A stretch of DNA of 40,142 nucleotides from Gammaproteobacteria bacterium (GTDB lineage Bacteria > Pseudomonadota > Gammaproteobacteria > Steroidobacterales > Steroidobacteraceae), in NCBI GenBank assembly GCA_028293725.1, contig JAQGOE010000291.1:1-40142 (forward strand), in the 5' to 3' direction. The translations under genes and the position numbers were made by a program. Of the stretch, positions 18,929 to 26,591 are shown in pieces (within the stretch, counting starts at the first letter, position 1; each line of letters begins with the position of its first letter). The notes beneath the pieces are model-generated. The model saw only the letters and a program-made list of their open reading frames with translations. It searched no databases and was not told the origin of the DNA.

Positions 18929-19174
18929 GTGGCTAACCAGCGGAGCATAGAAACAGCCGCAGCTATCAATGACGCCGCCGCAGTCTGGCTTTTACGGTTG
19001 GAAGCGTCGGCCTCTTCAGAGTTGCGGAAGGACTTCCAGAGATGGCTCGACGAAGAACCGCGACACAGAGCTGCGTTTATCAGACTGAGGCTCGCTTGGC
19101 ATACGAGCGAAAAATTCAGGCTCTTCCGGCCAGCCGACGGGAGCGTGGATGAAGATCTCATAACGAAGCTGTGA
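18929..19174 (+). CDS. stand-alone FecR/PupR N-terminal domain (DUF4880) protein
   Basis: The product has only 81 residues and matches the cytoplasmic N-terminal domain of FecR-type anti-sigma regulators: AINDAAAVWLLRLEASA, then DFQRWLDEEPRHRAAF, then a Trp-containing helix (residues about 12-57). Full-length FecR proteins exceed 300 residues and add a membrane helix and periplasmic FecR domains; here a stop follows directly after VDEDLITKL. In the family this domain binds an ECF sigma factor, but no sigma gene or TonB receptor is adjacent. It may be a soluble anti-sigma-like protein or a truncated remnant. The start is GTG, with AGGAGT 9 bases upstream. Confidence 0.75.
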   Translation: MANQRSIETAAAINDAAAVWLLRLEASASSELRKDFQRWLDEEPRHRAAFIRLRLAWHTSEKFRLFRPADGSVDEDLITKL

Positions 19175-19220
19175 TCCCATAGTGGAGCTACGCTTCCGGG
19201 CTGCCCAACTGCCTCATGCG

Positions 19221-20750
19221 TCACGCAGCCTTCAGATCCCGGAACATGACGACCGCGACAGCGGCAGCCAGCAAGACGAGGGCCGCGCCCGCCAAAAACG
19301 TGATACCCACCGCGCTCGTATAGGCGGCTTGCACCGCGGACCGCAAGGCGGCCGCGCCCTCGACATTTCGCGGGAGGCTCGACGCCGCGCCGATGCCGCG
19401 CAACGCCGTCTCGATGGTCGAGGCGGGCGTACCCGTTGGCAGGGTCCCACTGATCCCAGAGCGGTAGAGGAAGGTCGCAAGGCTGCCGAGCAAGGCGATG
19501 CCCAGGGCGCCACCGAACTCAACCGCCGTCTCACTCAGTGCGGAGGCAGAGCCGGACTGCTCCTGGGGCGCCGCGCTGACGACGAGGTTGGAGTTGATCA
19601 CAGTGACCGGAGCCATGCCGACCGCGAACAGCGTGTTCCCCAGGACTACGAGCGACAAGGCGTGCAGGTCCGCGGCCCAGGCCATCACGGCGAGGCCGCC
19701 GGCCCCGAGCGTCAGGCCGAGGCCAAGGGCGTAGGCCGGTCGCATCAGCCTGAGCGCCGGCGACGTCAACAGCGATCCCACGACGAATCCAACTCCGGCC
19801 GGCGTGCTCCAGATTCCCGCCTGCAACACGGTCAGCCCCAGCACCAGTTGCAGATATTGCGCTACGAGAACCAGGATGCCGAAGCCGATGAAGAAGTCGA
19901 CGATGTGAATGGCGAGCGCTGCCGTCAACATGGGATGCCCGAACAGGCGCAGGTCGAGCAGCGGGTCCGCCAGGCTCCTTTGCCGCCTTACAAACAGCAC
20001 GCCAAACACCAACCCCAGGATGATCGCTGAGGCTGCCCGCGAAATGTCGCCGCCTTCAGCGGCGAGCTTGATGCCATAGATGACTGGCAGCACGGCGGCC
20101 AGAGACAAGGCAGCGCTCAGGACATCGAGCCTACCTGCGTTCGGGTTCTTGTGCTCCGGGAGCAGTACCGGCCCGACGATGAGCAACAACACCATGACCG
20201 GGATCGGCGCGAGGAACACCGCCCCCCACCAGAAGTGCGCGAGGATCAGGCCGCCAACGGCGGGCCCGATGGCGCCTCCCAGCGAAAAGCTCGCGACCCA
20301 GACACTCACGGCGAACGTCCTCTCGCGGTCATCGCGGAACATGTTGCTGATCAGCGATAGCGTCGAGGGCGCCAGCGTCGCACCGGCGATCCCTAGCAGA
20401 GCGCGAGCCGCGATGAGCGTCTCGGCACTCCGCGCAAAGGCGGCGACCAGCGACAGGAGCCCAAAGGAGGCTGACCCGATCAGCAGTAGTTTCCGCCGAC
20501 CGATCCGATCGCCGAGAGTGCCCATGACGAGCAGCGATCCCGCGGCCAGAAAGCCGTACACGTCCACGATCCACAATAACTGCGCGGCCGTAGGCTTCAG
20601 GTCGGCGCTGAGAGACGGCACGGCCAGATTCAGGATCGTGAGGTCCATCGCGTACAGGATGCAGGGCAGTGCGATGGTGGCGAGCCCGATCCACTCGCGA
20701 CGGGTCGCCTTGCCTGTGCTCAGGCCGGTGGGGAAGTCGGACGTATTCAT
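19221..20750 (-). CDS. DHA2-family (14-TM) MFS drug efflux transporter
   Basis: A proton-driven multidrug exporter of the EmrB/QacA/SmvA type. From the ATG at 20750 it has 509 residues with about 14 hydrophobic helices. Family motifs are the helix-1 motif ALPCILYAMDLTILNLAVP (motif D1), motif A in the loop after helix 2 (GTLGDRIGRRKLL), helix 4 with ARALLGIAGATLAP, and motif C in helix 5 (SLGGAIGPAVGGLI). Reading is open to a TTG at 20807, but the ATG at 20750 has CGGA 7 bases upstream and a normal N-tail. It follows the alpha/beta hydrolase on the same strand; the 118-base gap holds a candidate 11-codon leader ORF. Confidence 0.9.
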   Translation of the reverse strand: MNTSDFPTGLSTGKATRREWIGLATIALPCILYAMDLTILNLAVPSLSADLKPTAAQLLWIVDVYGFLAAGSLLVMGTLGDRIGRRKLLLIGSASFGLLSLVAAFARSAETLIAARALLGIAGATLAPSTLSLISNMFRDDRERTFAVSVWVASFSLGGAIGPAVGGLILAHFWWGAVFLAPIPVMVLLLIVGPVLLPEHKNPNAGRLDVLSAALSLAAVLPVIYGIKLAAEGGDISRAASAIILGLVFGVLFVRRQRSLADPLLDLRLFGHPMLTAALAIHIVDFFIGFGILVLVAQYLQLVLGLTVLQAGIWSTPAGVGFVVGSLLTSPALRLMRPAYALGLGLTLGAGGLAVMAWAADLHALSLVVLGNTLFAVGMAPVTVINSNLVVSAAPQEQSGSASALSETAVEFGGALGIALLGSLATFLYRSGISGTLPTGTPASTIETALRGIGAASSLPRNVEGAAALRSAVQAAYTSAVGITFLAGAALVLLAAAVAVVMFRDLKAA

Positions 20751-20778
20751 TGCCATGTCCGTAAGGTCGTAACCATGA

Positions 20779-20814
20779 TTACGAGACCGCGAAACATAGC
20801 GTAACAAGTGTCAT
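20779..20814 (-). CDS. candidate 11-residue leader peptide upstream of the DHA2 pump
   Basis: A minus-strand ATG at 20814 follows AAGAGGA (GAGG 9 bases before) and encodes MTLVTLCFAVS before TAA. Its ribosome site is better than that of the pump gene, which begins 28 bases after its stop in a different frame. The transcript can form a CGTAA/TTACG hairpin at the peptide stop. A second stem, CGGAC/GTCCG, would cover the pump start region. This resembles translational attenuation of resistance pumps, but there is no direct proof that it is translated. Confidence 0.35.
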   Translation of the reverse strand: MTLVTLCFAVS

Positions 20815-20868
20815 GATGACATTCCTCTTTTAGATGCGAGACGGGATGGAGGCTATGGGTCTGTCGCT

Positions 20869-21795
20869 TCAAACGCGCCAGACCGGAACCTGCCAGAGCC
20901 GAAGCAATTCAGCCTCTAGAATGTTGGGATACTCTTCGGGCCAAAACAGCTTGCCCTGGGCAACCCGGCGGACGCCGCGCGACTGTGGGAACAGGCGGTC
21001 GAGATAGTGCGCCATCCGGGAATCAAAAATCCCATCTGCCATTCCCCAAACAATCCGCGTGGGCACATGTAGTCGGGCCAGGTGCGTGGCAAGGCCGGCG
21101 AGCACGTTTGACGCGAGCCCTGCGGCGTAGGCATTGAGAAGAGCTTTCCGCTCGGGAGTCGCGACGAGCGGCTGGAGGTAGATGCGGACATTCTCATTGG
21201 TGAGAAATTCGGGATGCTGATAACACAAGCCTCCGAATCCGCTCGGCGCACGCGCCGAGGCCGGGTCGTTAGCCCAGCGCACGAACACCTCGTCGGCCAG
21301 TCGTCCCTCCGTGGCGAGTTGAAGGACCGGCCGGAGCGGCGCGGGAGGGCAATCGGGCTCACTGTCGCCGTTGGTGAGCAGTAAAGTTCTCACACGGCCC
21401 GGATTGTCGACCGCGAACAACTGGGCGATAGCGTTTCCACTGTCGTTGGCTACGAGGTCCACTTCCTGCACGTCCAGATAGTCCAGGAGCGCAGCGAGCA
21501 TTCGTGCTTGGTCGACGGGCGTCATGGCTTGCCCGGGCGCCACCCCAGTCTCGCCGAGTCCCAACAAGTCAGGGGCGAGGCAGCGGCGGAAGGGAGAAAG
21601 CCGCTCGACCGTATGTCGCCACTGGAAGCTGCTGAGTGGGAAGCCGTGGATAAAGAGAGCGGCCGGGCCGGCGCCTCGATCGACAAATGCGACGCGGCCG
21701 CAGGGGAGTGCGGCAACACGCCGCGCGCGACCGCCAGAAGTAGCGCTGGCCATGGTGGAAAGCGCCAGGCTGCTGATGATGTGTCTGCGGTTCAT
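20869..21795 (-). CDS. alpha/beta hydrolase (haloalkane dehalogenase/epoxide hydrolase-like), active site incomplete
   Basis: The 308-residue protein has the alpha/beta-hydrolase core: the oxyanion HGFP motif near residues 50-53, DLLGLGETG, and a nucleophile elbow VANDSGNAIA with Asp118 where dehalogenase-like enzymes have the nucleophilic Asp (HDWGG). The late block WGMADGIFDSR supplies the usual acidic region. At the position of the catalytic His (usually GHF) it reads GKLFWPEEYP, so the His appears to be replaced by Lys. The N-terminus (MNRRHIISSLALS) resembles an export signal with twin Arg. The start at 21795 has AAGGAG 6 bases before it. It is divergent from the MmyB-like regulator and upstream of the DHA2 pump. 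Confidence 0.8.
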   Translation of the reverse strand: MNRRHIISSLALSTMASATSGGRARRVAALPCGRVAFVDRGAGPAALFIHGFPLSSFQWRHTVERLSPFRRCLAPDLLGLGETGVAPGQAMTPVDQARMLAALLDYLDVQEVDLVANDSGNAIAQLFAVDNPGRVRTLLLTNGDSEPDCPPAPLRPVLQLATEGRLADEVFVRWANDPASARAPSGFGGLCYQHPEFLTNENVRIYLQPLVATPERKALLNAYAAGLASNVLAGLATHLARLHVPTRIVWGMADGIFDSRMAHYLDRLFPQSRGVRRVAQGKLFWPEEYPNILEAELLRLWQVPVWRV

Positions 21796-21844
21796 TGGGT
21801 GCTCCTTGGGAGCCGCACAATCAGCGTCAGGCGTCCCCGGATCA

Positions 21845-21861
21845 ATGACGCGATACGTCAT
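21845..21861. promoter_or_regulatory. candidate operator between the hydrolase and its regulator
   Basis: ATGACG and CGTCAT form a perfect six-base inverted repeat with a five-base spacer (CGATA) in the 99-bp divergent region. It lies 33 bases before the regulator ATG and 49 bases from the hydrolase start, a suitable place for the XRE regulator to control both. Confidence 0.5.
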
Positions 21862-21882
21862 GGTTCAGACCACGCGGCCGGC

Positions 21883-21888
21883 TATGAT
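21883..21888 (+). promoter_or_regulatory. -10 box that would give a leaderless regulator mRNA
   Basis: TATGAT (5/6 match to TATAAT) lies only 6 bases before the ATG at 21895, so the usual start point would fall on or beside the start codon. There is no Shine-Dalgarno sequence in that interval, which fits leaderless translation. The -35 region is poor. Confidence 0.4.
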
Positions 21889-21894
21889 CCGGCC

Positions 21895-22719
21895 ATGCCC
21901 GCGCCGATCGCCGCTTCAAAGGTCTCCGCTTCTCCGCTCGGGGCGCGGCTTCGCTACTGGCGAGTGCAACGACGACTGAGCCAACTGGAGCTCGCCCTGC
22001 TAAGCGGTGTCTCAGCCCGACACCTCAGCTGCGCGGAAACCGGCCGGGCCCGTCCAAGCCGCGAGGTGGTTCACGCGCTCGCCGCCGCACTTGATTTACC
22101 TTTGCGCGAGCGTAACGCCTTACTAATGGCGGCGGGCTTCGCCCCAGCCTTTCAGGAAACCGCACTGGGCTCCTACGAGTTTGCGCCAATGCGCCAGGCA
22201 ATCGATCTAACACTGAACGGACACGACCCTTTCCCCGCCTTCGCCTTCGACGGCAGTTGGAACGTACTGCAGGTCAACCGCGCCATGGTGCGGGTATTCG
22301 GTCAGGTCCGGCCCGGCGGCCCGAAGCATGCCAATGTCGTGCGCCAGGTGCTCGATCGTGATGATATGCGACCCTACATCGAAAATTGGGCCGAGGTCGC
22401 GTGGAATCTGCTTGCACACGTGGAGCAAGCCGCGCTTTCGAGACCTTCGGACGCTGCGCTGCAATCGCTATTGGCTGCCGCGCGCACGACCGATGGTCTA
22501 CCGCCCCGGCCCACCCAGCACGCGGCGCCTCCGTGTTCGCCGGTGATGGTTGCGGTCTTCCGGGCCGGTGATCGGAGACTCCGGTTCTTCTCCACGCTGA
22601 CTCGGTTCATGGCGGCTGCCGACGTGGGCCTCGAGGAAGTCGGCGTCGAGTGCCTGCACCCAGTTGATGACGAGACCCGCTGCTTCTGTCGAGAGCTGTG
22701 GGACGCGCCAGGGGAGTGA
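21895..22719 (+). CDS. XRE-family regulator with MmyB-like ligand-binding domain
   Basis: The 274-residue protein has an N-terminal helix-turn-helix (residues 14-70) with the family-typical SQLELALLSGVSARHLSCAE, then TGRARPSRE and LDLPLRERNALLMAAGFAP. A C-terminal MmyB-type domain follows (residues about 100-270), recognised by AFDGSWNVLQVNRA and the end block CREL. This domain is PAS-like and in the actinobacterial MmyB structure binds a fatty acid; its ligand here is unknown. The gene is divergent from the alpha/beta hydrolase, the normal arrangement for this regulator class, and likely controls the hydrolase-pump unit through the dyad at 21845-21861. Confidence 0.88.
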   Translation: MPAPIAASKVSASPLGARLRYWRVQRRLSQLELALLSGVSARHLSCAETGRARPSREVVHALAAALDLPLRERNALLMAAGFAPAFQETALGSYEFAPMRQAIDLTLNGHDPFPAFAFDGSWNVLQVNRAMVRVFGQVRPGGPKHANVVRQVLDRDDMRPYIENWAEVAWNLLAHVEQAALSRPSDAALQSLLAAARTTDGLPPRPTQHAAPPCSPVMVAVFRAGDRRLRFFSTLTRFMAAADVGLEEVGVECLHPVDDETRCFCRELWDAPGE

Positions 22720-22758
22720 GCCAAGTCGCATCAGATATAGGAACCATCAACTCGCGCC

Positions 22759-24159
22759 CTACCCACCCGCGATCGCCTCCAACGCAAGATTCCGGCTCCT
22801 GGGACCAAAGGCAGCGATTGTGACAATCACCACACCCATGCTCGAAGCGATAAAGACGCACACCCCTGGCGTACCTGCTCTCGCCAGCACGAACGCGATC
22901 ATGAAACTCGTGAATATCGTCGAGAGACGGCTGAACGAGTAGACAAAGCCCACCGCGCGTGCCCGGATGTATGTCGGAAACAACTCTGTTTGATAGGCGT
23001 GGTACGCATAAGAGAGCAGGTTGTTACTCAAGGTCACCAGCGCGCCAAAGACGATCAGCAACACAGGGTCTCGCTGTTGCGCGAACAGAAGACCAAACGT
23101 TGCGGTGCCGGCGGCTGCGGCCACGATCTGCCATTTGCGCTCGAACCGGTCAGCGATCAGCGTGAACAGGAAGGGGCCCAGCGGGTAGATCATCGCGATG
23201 ATGAAGGCGTATTTCAGGCTGTTGGTGATCCCGATGCCCTGCGAGCTGATGAGCTTTGGCACCCAGTTGCCGAAGCCGTAGAAACCGATTGCCTGGAACA
23301 GGTGGAAGACAATCAGCATGAGAGTTCGGCGACGGTAGGCGGGTTGGAACAGCTCGCGGTAGCTCGGCCGGCGAGCCGGTCCGGCCGGAGCTACCGTACT
23401 CACCGGGGACGGCAGCTCACGGCCCAGGTCCCGCGCGACGCGCTCCTCTATTGCCGAGGTCACGCGCAGAGCCTCCTCGGACCGGCCTTGCCCTGCCAGC
23501 CAGCGGGGCGATTCGGGAAGGTGACGCCTCATCCACCAGACGAGGACTGCGCTGAGCGCGGGGAACAATGCAACCCAGCGCCAGCCTTCGAGGCCGAGCG
23601 GACTGTAGGGCAGCAATAGCCAGGACAGGAGAGCCACCACCGGGACCGCACAAAACATCACTCCCTGACTGAAGGCAAACGCCCTCCCCCGCACGCTCTT
23701 GGGCACCAATTCTCCGAGGTAGGTGTCAATGGTTACCATCTCGCAGCCGATACCAATACCGGCGAGAAAGCGCCAGATGAAGATGCCCGTCGCGCTCACT
23801 TGAAAGGCCATCACGAGTGTGGCGATGGCGTAAACGAGCAGCGCAAACGTAAAGATGGCACGACGCCCGAATCTGTCCGCGGCGGCTCCCAGGAACAGTG
23901 TGCCCAACCACAGACCCGCGAAGGTCGACGAGGCGAAGGCCGCCTGGTCGGACAATCCGAAGAATGCTCCATGACCCTCCTGAAACGCGCCACTGCGGAA
24001 CAGGCCCGGGCTGACGTATCCGGTCATCAGCAGGTCGTAGATCTCGAAAAACGCTCCCAGCGAGAGCAGCAGAACCAACTTCCACAGGTAGCGGGACGGC
24101 GGCAGTCGATCGAGCCGCGCAGCGATGTCAGCCCCGACGGACGTCGCCGACGTCAGCAT
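22759..24159 (-). CDS. MFS transporter (sugar/aromatic-acid-proton symporter type)
   Basis: A 12-helix importer-type major facilitator, 466 residues from the ATG at 24159. It shows the helix-1 pattern FFEIYDLLMTGYVSPGL, GAAADRFGRRAIF after helix 2 (motif A), RFLAGIGIGCEM in helix 4, the ELVPKSVRGRAFAF loop after helix 5 and LPESPRWL before the central loop. ELFPTYIRARAVGF repeats the motif in the second half. This is the AAHS/sugar-porter set used for carboxylates and sugars. The reading frame extends upstream, but the start at 24159 has a GGAAGGGGGG ribosome site. It is divergent from the lyase/CoA-transferase operon with a LysR-type box between them, so it probably imports that pathway's substrate. 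Confidence 0.87.
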   Translation of the reverse strand: MLTSATSVGADIAARLDRLPPSRYLWKLVLLLSLGAFFEIYDLLMTGYVSPGLFRSGAFQEGHGAFFGLSDQAAFASSTFAGLWLGTLFLGAAADRFGRRAIFTFALLVYAIATLVMAFQVSATGIFIWRFLAGIGIGCEMVTIDTYLGELVPKSVRGRAFAFSQGVMFCAVPVVALLSWLLLPYSPLGLEGWRWVALFPALSAVLVWWMRRHLPESPRWLAGQGRSEEALRVTSAIEERVARDLGRELPSPVSTVAPAGPARRPSYRELFQPAYRRRTLMLIVFHLFQAIGFYGFGNWVPKLISSQGIGITNSLKYAFIIAMIYPLGPFLFTLIADRFERKWQIVAAAAGTATFGLLFAQQRDPVLLIVFGALVTLSNNLLSYAYHAYQTELFPTYIRARAVGFVYSFSRLSTIFTSFMIAFVLARAGTPGVCVFIASSMGVVIVTIAAFGPRSRNLALEAIAGG

Positions 24160-24238
24160 GGAATCCCCCCTTCCAGTCCAATTCGTCAAGGAAGCCATAT
24201 CCGGTCTCATTCGACAAGTCTGGAGTTTCGAGGGCACT

Positions 24239-24255
24239 CATCGTCGGTGACGATG
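24239..24255. promoter_or_regulatory. LysR-type box in the MFS / lyase divergent region
   Basis: CATCGTC and GACGATG form a perfect seven-base inverted repeat with a three-base spacer. It contains ATC-N9-GAT and exactly T-N11-A, the classical LysR-family binding pattern. It shares CATCG-N7-CGATG with the dyad before the lysR gene at 26525-26543. It lies 111 bases upstream of the lyase start and 79 bases from the MFS start. Confidence 0.65.
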
Positions 24256-24366
24256 GCAGCCCCGCGCTGACATCGCGGGCGAAGACCGTGGCCATCGCAA
24301 AGAAGCTCTTCAGCCAGCGCCGGTCGCGTGCCAGGATGCCACCATCGAGGGGTATGAGATCTGCGG

Positions 24367-25290
24367 TTGGCTACAAATGCAATAGAGCTCGTTGAGGTCG
24401 GTCCGCGCGATGGACTGCAGAATGAAGCCGTCCCGGTCACGACACGCGACAAGATTGCTCTCATCGAGCGGCTCATCGGAGCTGGGTTGCGCAGGATCGA
24501 GGCAGTCAGCTTCGTGCACCCAAAGAGAGTGCCGCAGATGGCGGACGCTGAAGCGGTCATGGAGGGGTTGCCTGAGCGCGAGGATGTCACCTACATCGGG
24601 CTCGTCCTCAATGAAAAAGGCGCAGAGCGCGCGGTGCGGACTCGGGTCAGTGAGCTGGGAATCGTCGTTGCCGCCAGCGATACCTTCGGGCGACGCAATC
24701 AGAACCAGACGACCGCAGAAGCTGTTGCCACGGCGCTGAATGTAATGCGTTATGCGCGAGCACACGGACGCACTTCGCAGGCCTGCATTTCGGTTGCGTT
24801 GGGTTGTCCGTTCGAGGGACGTATTCCGTTTGCTTCGGTGGTGGAGATTGCAGAAAGGCTCGTCGTTGGCGAACCCCGCGAGATCGCATTGGCCGACACG
24901 ATTGGTGTCGCCGTCCCCGATGAGGTCGGTGAGCTGATCGGGCGTGTCCAGAGCGCGATCCGACCGATTCCCATTCGGGCGCATTTCCACGATACACGCA
25001 ACACCGCGATCGCTAACGTGTGGGCAGCCATCCGTGCCGGCGCAACGGCAATCGACGCCTCTGTCGGCGGGATCGGCGGATGTCCGTACGCACCGCGGGC
25101 GACCGGCAATGTTGCGACCGAGGATGTCCTGTATCTGTTGAATCACTCGGGCGTGGCGACCGGTGTCGATATCGAGAGCGTAATGCGAACCGCGCAGTGG
25201 TGCGGCGAGCTGTTGGGTCGTCAATTGCCGGGTCGGGTGAGTCGGGCGGGTGACTTCCCGCGCGCGATTTCGCCGGGGCTCGAATCGTGA
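24367..25290 (+). CDS. hydroxymethylglutaryl-CoA lyase family enzyme
   Basis: The 307-residue protein is a TIM-barrel HMGL-like enzyme, which cleaves 3-hydroxy-3-methylglutaryl-CoA (or a related 3-hydroxyacyl-CoA) to acetyl-CoA and a keto acid. The substrate motif GPRDGLQNE puts the catalytic Arg14-Asp15 at the N-terminus. The metal-site block AHFHDTRN (His206, His208, Asp209) follows, and the active-site signature SVGGIGGCPYAP carries the catalytic Cys239. The start is TTG at 24367, the first reasonable codon; no strong ribosome site is visible. The stop overlaps the CoA-transferase start by 4 bases (GTGA), so the two are translationally coupled. Citramalyl-type CoA substrates cannot be excluded. 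Confidence 0.88.
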   Translation: MATNAIELVEVGPRDGLQNEAVPVTTRDKIALIERLIGAGLRRIEAVSFVHPKRVPQMADAEAVMEGLPEREDVTYIGLVLNEKGAERAVRTRVSELGIVVAASDTFGRRNQNQTTAEAVATALNVMRYARAHGRTSQACISVALGCPFEGRIPFASVVEIAERLVVGEPREIALADTIGVAVPDEVGELIGRVQSAIRPIPIRAHFHDTRNTAIANVWAAIRAGATAIDASVGGIGGCPYAPRATGNVATEDVLYLLNHSGVATGVDIESVMRTAQWCGELLGRQLPGRVSRAGDFPRAISPGLES

Positions 25291-26495
25291 CCGGCGAGGT
25301 GAGATCGGGGCCCCTGCGCGATTTGCGCGTCATCGAAGCCGGCCAATTAATTGCCGGGCCCTTCTGCGGACAGCTGCTGGGCGACTTTGGCGCGGAGGTG
25401 ATCAAGATCGAGCCGCCGCGCATAGGCGATCCGCTGCGCGCCTGGCGGCGGATGAATGGCGATGGGCCGTCGCTTTGGTGGCCCATCATTGCACGCAACA
25501 AGAAGTCCATCACTTTGGATCTGCGTCAGAGCGCGGGCCAGGAGCTGGCGCGCCGGCTGATTGGTCGTGCGGATGTGCTCATCGAGAATTTCCGACCCGG
25601 CACGATGGAGAAGTGGAATCTGGGCTATGACAGGCTCGCCGCCGCCAATCCGGGACTGGTGATGGCTCGAATGTCCGGTTTCGGTCAAACGGGTCCTTAC
25701 TGTCAGCAACCCGGCTTCGGGTCGATCGGTGAGGCCATGGGCGGACTGCGCTACGTGACAGGGCATCCTGATCGGCCGCCGTCCCGGGTCGGCATCTCCA
25801 TCGGTGACAGTCTGACGGCTCTGTTTGGCGCGCTGGGCGTGCTGTCGGCGTTGCTTGCCCGTCAGAAGTCCGGGCAGGGGCAGATCGTCGATGCGGCGCT
25901 TTACGAGTCCGTCCTGGCGGTCATGGAGTGCCTGGTTACTGAATTTCAACAGACGGGACAGGTGCGCGAGCGCACAGGCGCGACGCTACCCGGCGTGGCG
26001 CCATCCAATGTTTATCCGTGTTTGGATGGCGTCTCCGTCGTGATCGGCGCCAACGGCAACGCAGTGTTCGCCCGACTGTGCCAAGCCATGAATCAGCCGC
26101 ACCTCGCCTCGGAGGGCCGGTTTGCGACTGATGAGGAACGCGGGGCGCGCCAACAGGAGCTCGATGAGATCATCAGCGCGTGGACCGCGCGTCTGCCCAG
26201 CGCAACTGTGCTCGGCCTGATGCGCGAATTCGCAGTTCCTGCGGGACTGATCTATCGCGCGCCCGACATGTTGACCGATCCCCAGTTCGCGGAACGCTCC
26301 TCCCTCATCGAGGTCCGCGATACGCTACTGGGTACGATCAAGATGCAGGGCGTCTTCCCGCGACTGAGCGCTACGCCGGGCGCGGTACGCTGGTCGGGGC
26401 CTGAGCTGGGCCAGCACAACGATGAGATCTATCGCGACACGCTCGGGCTTTCGGAACAGGAGCTGGCGGACTTGCGCCGTCATCACGTGGTCTAA
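25287..26495 (+). CDS. class III (CaiB/BaiF, formyl-CoA transferase-like) CoA-transferase
   Basis: The 402-residue protein moves CoA between carboxylic acids. Family features are the N-terminal LRDLRVIEAGQLIAGPFCGQ and LLGDFGAEVIKIE, ENFRPGTMEKWNLGYD (residues 100-115), SGFGQTGPY, and Asp174 in GISIGDSLTALFGALG, which takes the place of the catalytic Asp. The C-terminal half has VPAG and LLGTIKMQG segments. It begins with GTG overlapping the lyase stop. Some succinyl-CoA-dependent members of this family act on glutarate or 3-hydroxy-3-methylglutarate, so the pair could activate and then cleave a branched C5-C6 diacid. The exact substrate is inference. Confidence 0.9.
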   Translation: MTGEVRSGPLRDLRVIEAGQLIAGPFCGQLLGDFGAEVIKIEPPRIGDPLRAWRRMNGDGPSLWWPIIARNKKSITLDLRQSAGQELARRLIGRADVLIENFRPGTMEKWNLGYDRLAAANPGLVMARMSGFGQTGPYCQQPGFGSIGEAMGGLRYVTGHPDRPPSRVGISIGDSLTALFGALGVLSALLARQKSGQGQIVDAALYESVLAVMECLVTEFQQTGQVRERTGATLPGVAPSNVYPCLDGVSVVIGANGNAVFARLCQAMNQPHLASEGRFATDEERGARQQELDEIISAWTARLPSATVLGLMREFAVPAGLIYRAPDMLTDPQFAERSSLIEVRDTLLGTIKMQGVFPRLSATPGAVRWSGPELGQHNDEIYRDTLGLSEQELADLRRHHVV

Positions 26496-26524
26496 CCAGG
26501 ATTTCCTCGCGCTCGCCCCTTCTG

Positions 26525-26543
26525 CCATCGCGCTCCGCGATGG
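26525..26543. promoter_or_regulatory. LysR-type box upstream of lysR
   Basis: CCATCGCG and CGCGATGG form a perfect eight-base inverted repeat with a three-base spacer (CTC). It contains ATC-N9-GAT with T-N11-A geometry and the same CATCG-N7-CGATG frame as the box at 24239-24255. It lies 48 bases before the lysR start, as expected for autoregulation. Confidence 0.65.
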
Positions 26544-26591
26544 TAACATCGCAACGTCAGCCCGGCCGGGTTGTGGGGGGGAAGCAGCAGT

